Source of the DNA: Hemicentrotus pulcherrimus
Taxonomy: Eukaryota; Echinodermata; Echinoidea; Camarodonta; Strongylocentrotidae
NCBI GenBank assembly: GCA_003118195.1
Contig: BEXV01000002.1
Coordinates: forward strand, 277,841 to 341,840
Direction of reading: 5' to 3'
Length of the DNA stretch: 64,000 nucleotides
This document shows positions 61,240 through 64,000 of the stretch, one piece after another (the first letter of the stretch is position 1; every line of letters starts with the position of its first letter). Made by a program: the position numbers and the translations under genes. The notes under the pieces were generated by a model. The model searched no databases. It saw only the letters and a list, made by a program, of their open reading frames with translations, and had not been told where the DNA came from.

Positions 61240-61566
61240 CAAATATCAAATTGCCAATTTGGTCAGTGGGTTGTGACGTAATAATGGACAACTCTCCCGT
61301 TTGGCGTGTACTAAAAAACATTAATTTCGGTTGTTCTTCTAAGCGCCTATTCCCTTGGGAAACTACTAAAATAGATTATGGATAACATATTATCAAAGGT
61401 CCTCTAAAAAAAAAAACGCAGAAAAATAAATTTAGAAAAATTTAAAACTTAACAATAATATTCTTTGTCCGTCATATAATTACTATTTGAAATTCCTTTG
61501 CGTATAGTGATTGCAACTTTAAAAACTTCATTAATTTGTTTGATTGTAAGTCCGATTTAGTTCAAC
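61240..61566. repeat. Interspersed foldback repeat, family A copy 2
   Basis: Collinear with 11733-12069 and in the same orientation. Shared blocks include CAATTTGGTCAGTG, TGACGTA, GGACAACTCTC, GTGTACTAAA, CTAAGCGC, ATTATGGATA and GTCCGATTT. Its inverted arm is more decayed than in copy 1. It lies about 95 bp beyond the head of the SINE. Confidence 0.6.
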
Positions 61567-63887
61567 TTTTGACCAAAAGTAAACAAATAAAAAGCAAACC
61601 GAATAGTTGGCCTTATATTTATCGATATTATCTGCAGTTGCTTTTTTATTTTGCTAGACAACGCAGCACATCCTCATGATGTAAAACATCTCAATTTAAA
61701 TAAGGTGTTATGAAATTTCTTATTCATGGCAAAATTCAAGCTATTACAAAAAAAGTTGAATGACTTTATAGATCCACCTGCTCCTCGCTTTGACCTTACT
61801 ATGATCGTGTTGCTGTAGTCATACATGAGTGGACATCGAGTTCAAAACAGATATGGGTGAAAAGAGGGACCTATAATTTACATCACTAACGTAAAAAGAG
61901 CCCAAGAAGCAATTGATCACGACCGAATATTTCATGACGAAAATTGAGATAATTTACGAAAAAAATATGTGCGTGGTGTCGTTTAAAATGATATAATTAA
62001 GAATTTCATGATATTTCATGCAAAAATGTGACAATTGGTAAGGATAGTTCTTGCCAAACTGAGTTAGCCCTCGTCGGGTGCCCGCTAACATTACGCAAGT
62101 AATTAAGTAACGGGTTGGTAATTAGCCACTCGAGCCGTATGAGGTCAACGTGTCATGGTCAAATGAACATATCTCCAAAGGATACTTGCCCGTTCACTCG
62201 CACGCTCTGCCTAATGTACATGGGGCAACGTGAACATTTGTGCGTGCGTTCGTCCTTCACTGTCTAGTGTATGTTTTTACGGAATGTTCGCCGTATTTTT
62301 TATCTTTTTATTCATCGAAATTTCCTACAATAGTTGCTGAAATGGATTAGGAAGGCTCCTCCGATAGATGATATACGTTTGTAGACCGTCAAGTCATCAA
62401 ATTTCTAGGGGACTCGGACCCCGAGGAGTATATTCCTCGTTGTGTATGTACCCTCCTATTGGAAATATGATGATTTTAACACACAAGGAGGATTGTACCA
62501 CGAGGAATGTGGAGCTAAGGCCAGAGAAATAATTTCCGATGCACTTTGGAAGTTGATAAAATCTATTATATTAATATGAAACGGTATACACGTCATATAT
62601 AAACAGATTATACGGTACAGTGTAGGTATTTTAGAGCATTAATCGACGATCAAGGGATGCTCGCGAATACCATGCCCGACATGCCGTTATGGATCTAAAG
62701 TACATATTCTTGCAGGTACTCAATAAAGTTGTCTACATAAGGTAAATAGCTACATTAATCAAACCCCTTGTAAATGTATGCGAATGTGTTTCTCGTTACT
62801 CTGGAATTAAAGTGGACAGGTTGAAATAGAGCTTGTGTTGAATACTTTTAGATATAAGCTTTAATATGTCACATTTACAAGAAACAAATACTATTGTTCA
62901 CATACTTGAAAAATCACAAAACTTAGTAAGGATATGACATATTCAGTAGTGAACTGTATCACTTACCCAAAGATCCTTGATCTAAATTGTATCTTTTGGA
63001 CATGTCAATAGCTCAGCAAATCGTTTCCATCTTACAACAACCTGGTGATGACGAGCATCATTATCACTTCATCAAGGTTTGTTAGTAAGATAATGGAGGA
63101 CCGTGCGCATTCAGTCGGGTGAAATAGTTCATGACGTATGACATTGAGTCGTTAGTGAGTCAAAGGGACCATCACTTTACACGCTTCTTAAAGGTGAAAT
63201 TCAAAGAAAATCACAAATATGTCAACTAATGTATCACTAGAAACTGGTAAGCTGACAGATGGCCATCGTACAAGTTTTAGGTCAACTACATATCGGGTGA
63301 TTTATATAAATACAGATACAACAACGTACTTAGCAGCTGGGATATACGAGAGATTCGCCGGAAAAATAACGATGTTTTAATGACGTCACTATATGGACCC
63401 ATACTGCCCAAGCAGACGACATTCCATAAAGAATGAACATTATTGCAATGCTATTATTTGTCAAATTATAATGAGTTTAGTGTATATAAATGTAATGGCA
63501 TGTCAAACCATTCAAAGAGGAATATGACCCGATTCTGATAACTAAAATCTCTTGCCTGCAAATACACATGATAAGGGTTAATCAACAATCAAAGAAACCA
63601 GACTTTCAAATTGAAAACCCCCCGGAATGAGATTAAGGAGTCGGCTTTGTTCTCTCTTCAAACGCCGAACATACTGCAGTGTGTGCAGCTGAATATACAA
63701 TGGCGCCTTTTTGTTTTGTTTACAAGCGACAGATTCCTTTATTTTTGTATCGCTGCATTTGTCATCAAAATAAAACCATGCGCGGGGTTTAGAGTGAGGC
63801 AATAGAATATACATTACATTTTTTAGCATGACGGTAGTGAAATAAGAGAAAGAACTCAAGAGGAGATGAAAACACAGGCAATGTAAA
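61567..63887. other. Non-coding stretch with one GC-richer patch
   Basis: No supported gene. A GC-richer patch at about 62050-62260 contains TAATTA-type words but no frame or repeat I recognise. The opposing frames at 63578-63859 show no motif. Confidence 0.5.
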
Positions 63888-63951
63888 TGTGTGAGATGTC
63901 ATGGGACATCGTCTGCTTGTGCAAATCATGTCCATACTGTGATCTCACACA
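63888..63951. repeat. Nested inverted repeats at the window edge
   Basis: TGTGTGAGAT (63888-63897) is the exact reverse complement of ATCTCACACA (63942-63951). Inside, GATGTC-ATGG-GACATC forms a second short stem. Possibly one end of a foldback element or a structured RNA; the window stops 49 bases further on. Confidence 0.5.
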
Positions 63952-64000
63952 TCTCAGCAGCGTTCGGATAGCTCTCCAGGTGCTATGCCGGGCTGTATTT

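Overview
The window is 64 kb of AT-rich (about two-thirds A+T by eye) eukaryotic nuclear DNA, almost all of it non-coding. There are no operons, no ribosome-binding-site-led genes and no long ORFs. Simple-sequence tracts, foldback (MITE-like) elements and splice-type signals are frequent. Together with one recognisable neuropeptide prohormone, a tRNA-derived SINE and a cytokine-receptor-like Ig domain, this points to a metazoan, most likely a marine invertebrate deuterostome. An echinoderm such as a sea cucumber is my guess, but a species cannot be fixed from the sequence alone.

Two gene loci stand out. (1) On the minus strand at 45264-44940, one exon carries a complete 98-residue secreted precursor: signal peptide, one amidated peptide ending in HGMPF-amide, a Lys-Arg site, and a C-terminal peptide with two cysteines. 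A strong 3' splice site lies 28 nt upstream of the ATG and AATAAA signals lie downstream. I do not recognise the peptide family. (2) On the minus strand between about 59.6 and 57.6 kb, a CCAAT/TATA promoter and a short non-coding first exon with a good splice donor precede, by about 1.4 kb, an exon whose translation matches the first Ig-like domain of gp130/G-CSF receptor (P-[hydrophobic]2-x-L ... C-x5-C-x11-VWK). It is followed, out of frame, by a fibronectin/cytokine-receptor-like stretch. It may be a diverged gp130-like receptor gene or a decaying copy.

Weaker candidate exons on the plus strand are at 969-1094, 10439-10573 and 48486-48577. Each has an open frame and a flanking splice signal, but no recognised domain.

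The rest is repeats. Two interspersed families each occur twice (11733-12069 with 61240-61566; 41134-41285 with 45565-45718). Foldback elements lie at 9225-9426, 13985-14621, 19635-19810, 24145-24329 and 45361-45755. An inverted minisatellite lies at 21820-22163, degenerate and young minisatellites at 3550-3812 and 46952-47096, and a tRNA-derived SINE at 60890-61145. No reverse transcriptase, transposase, CRISPR array, rRNA or intact tRNA was seen. The stretches between are plain AT-rich intergenic or intronic DNA.
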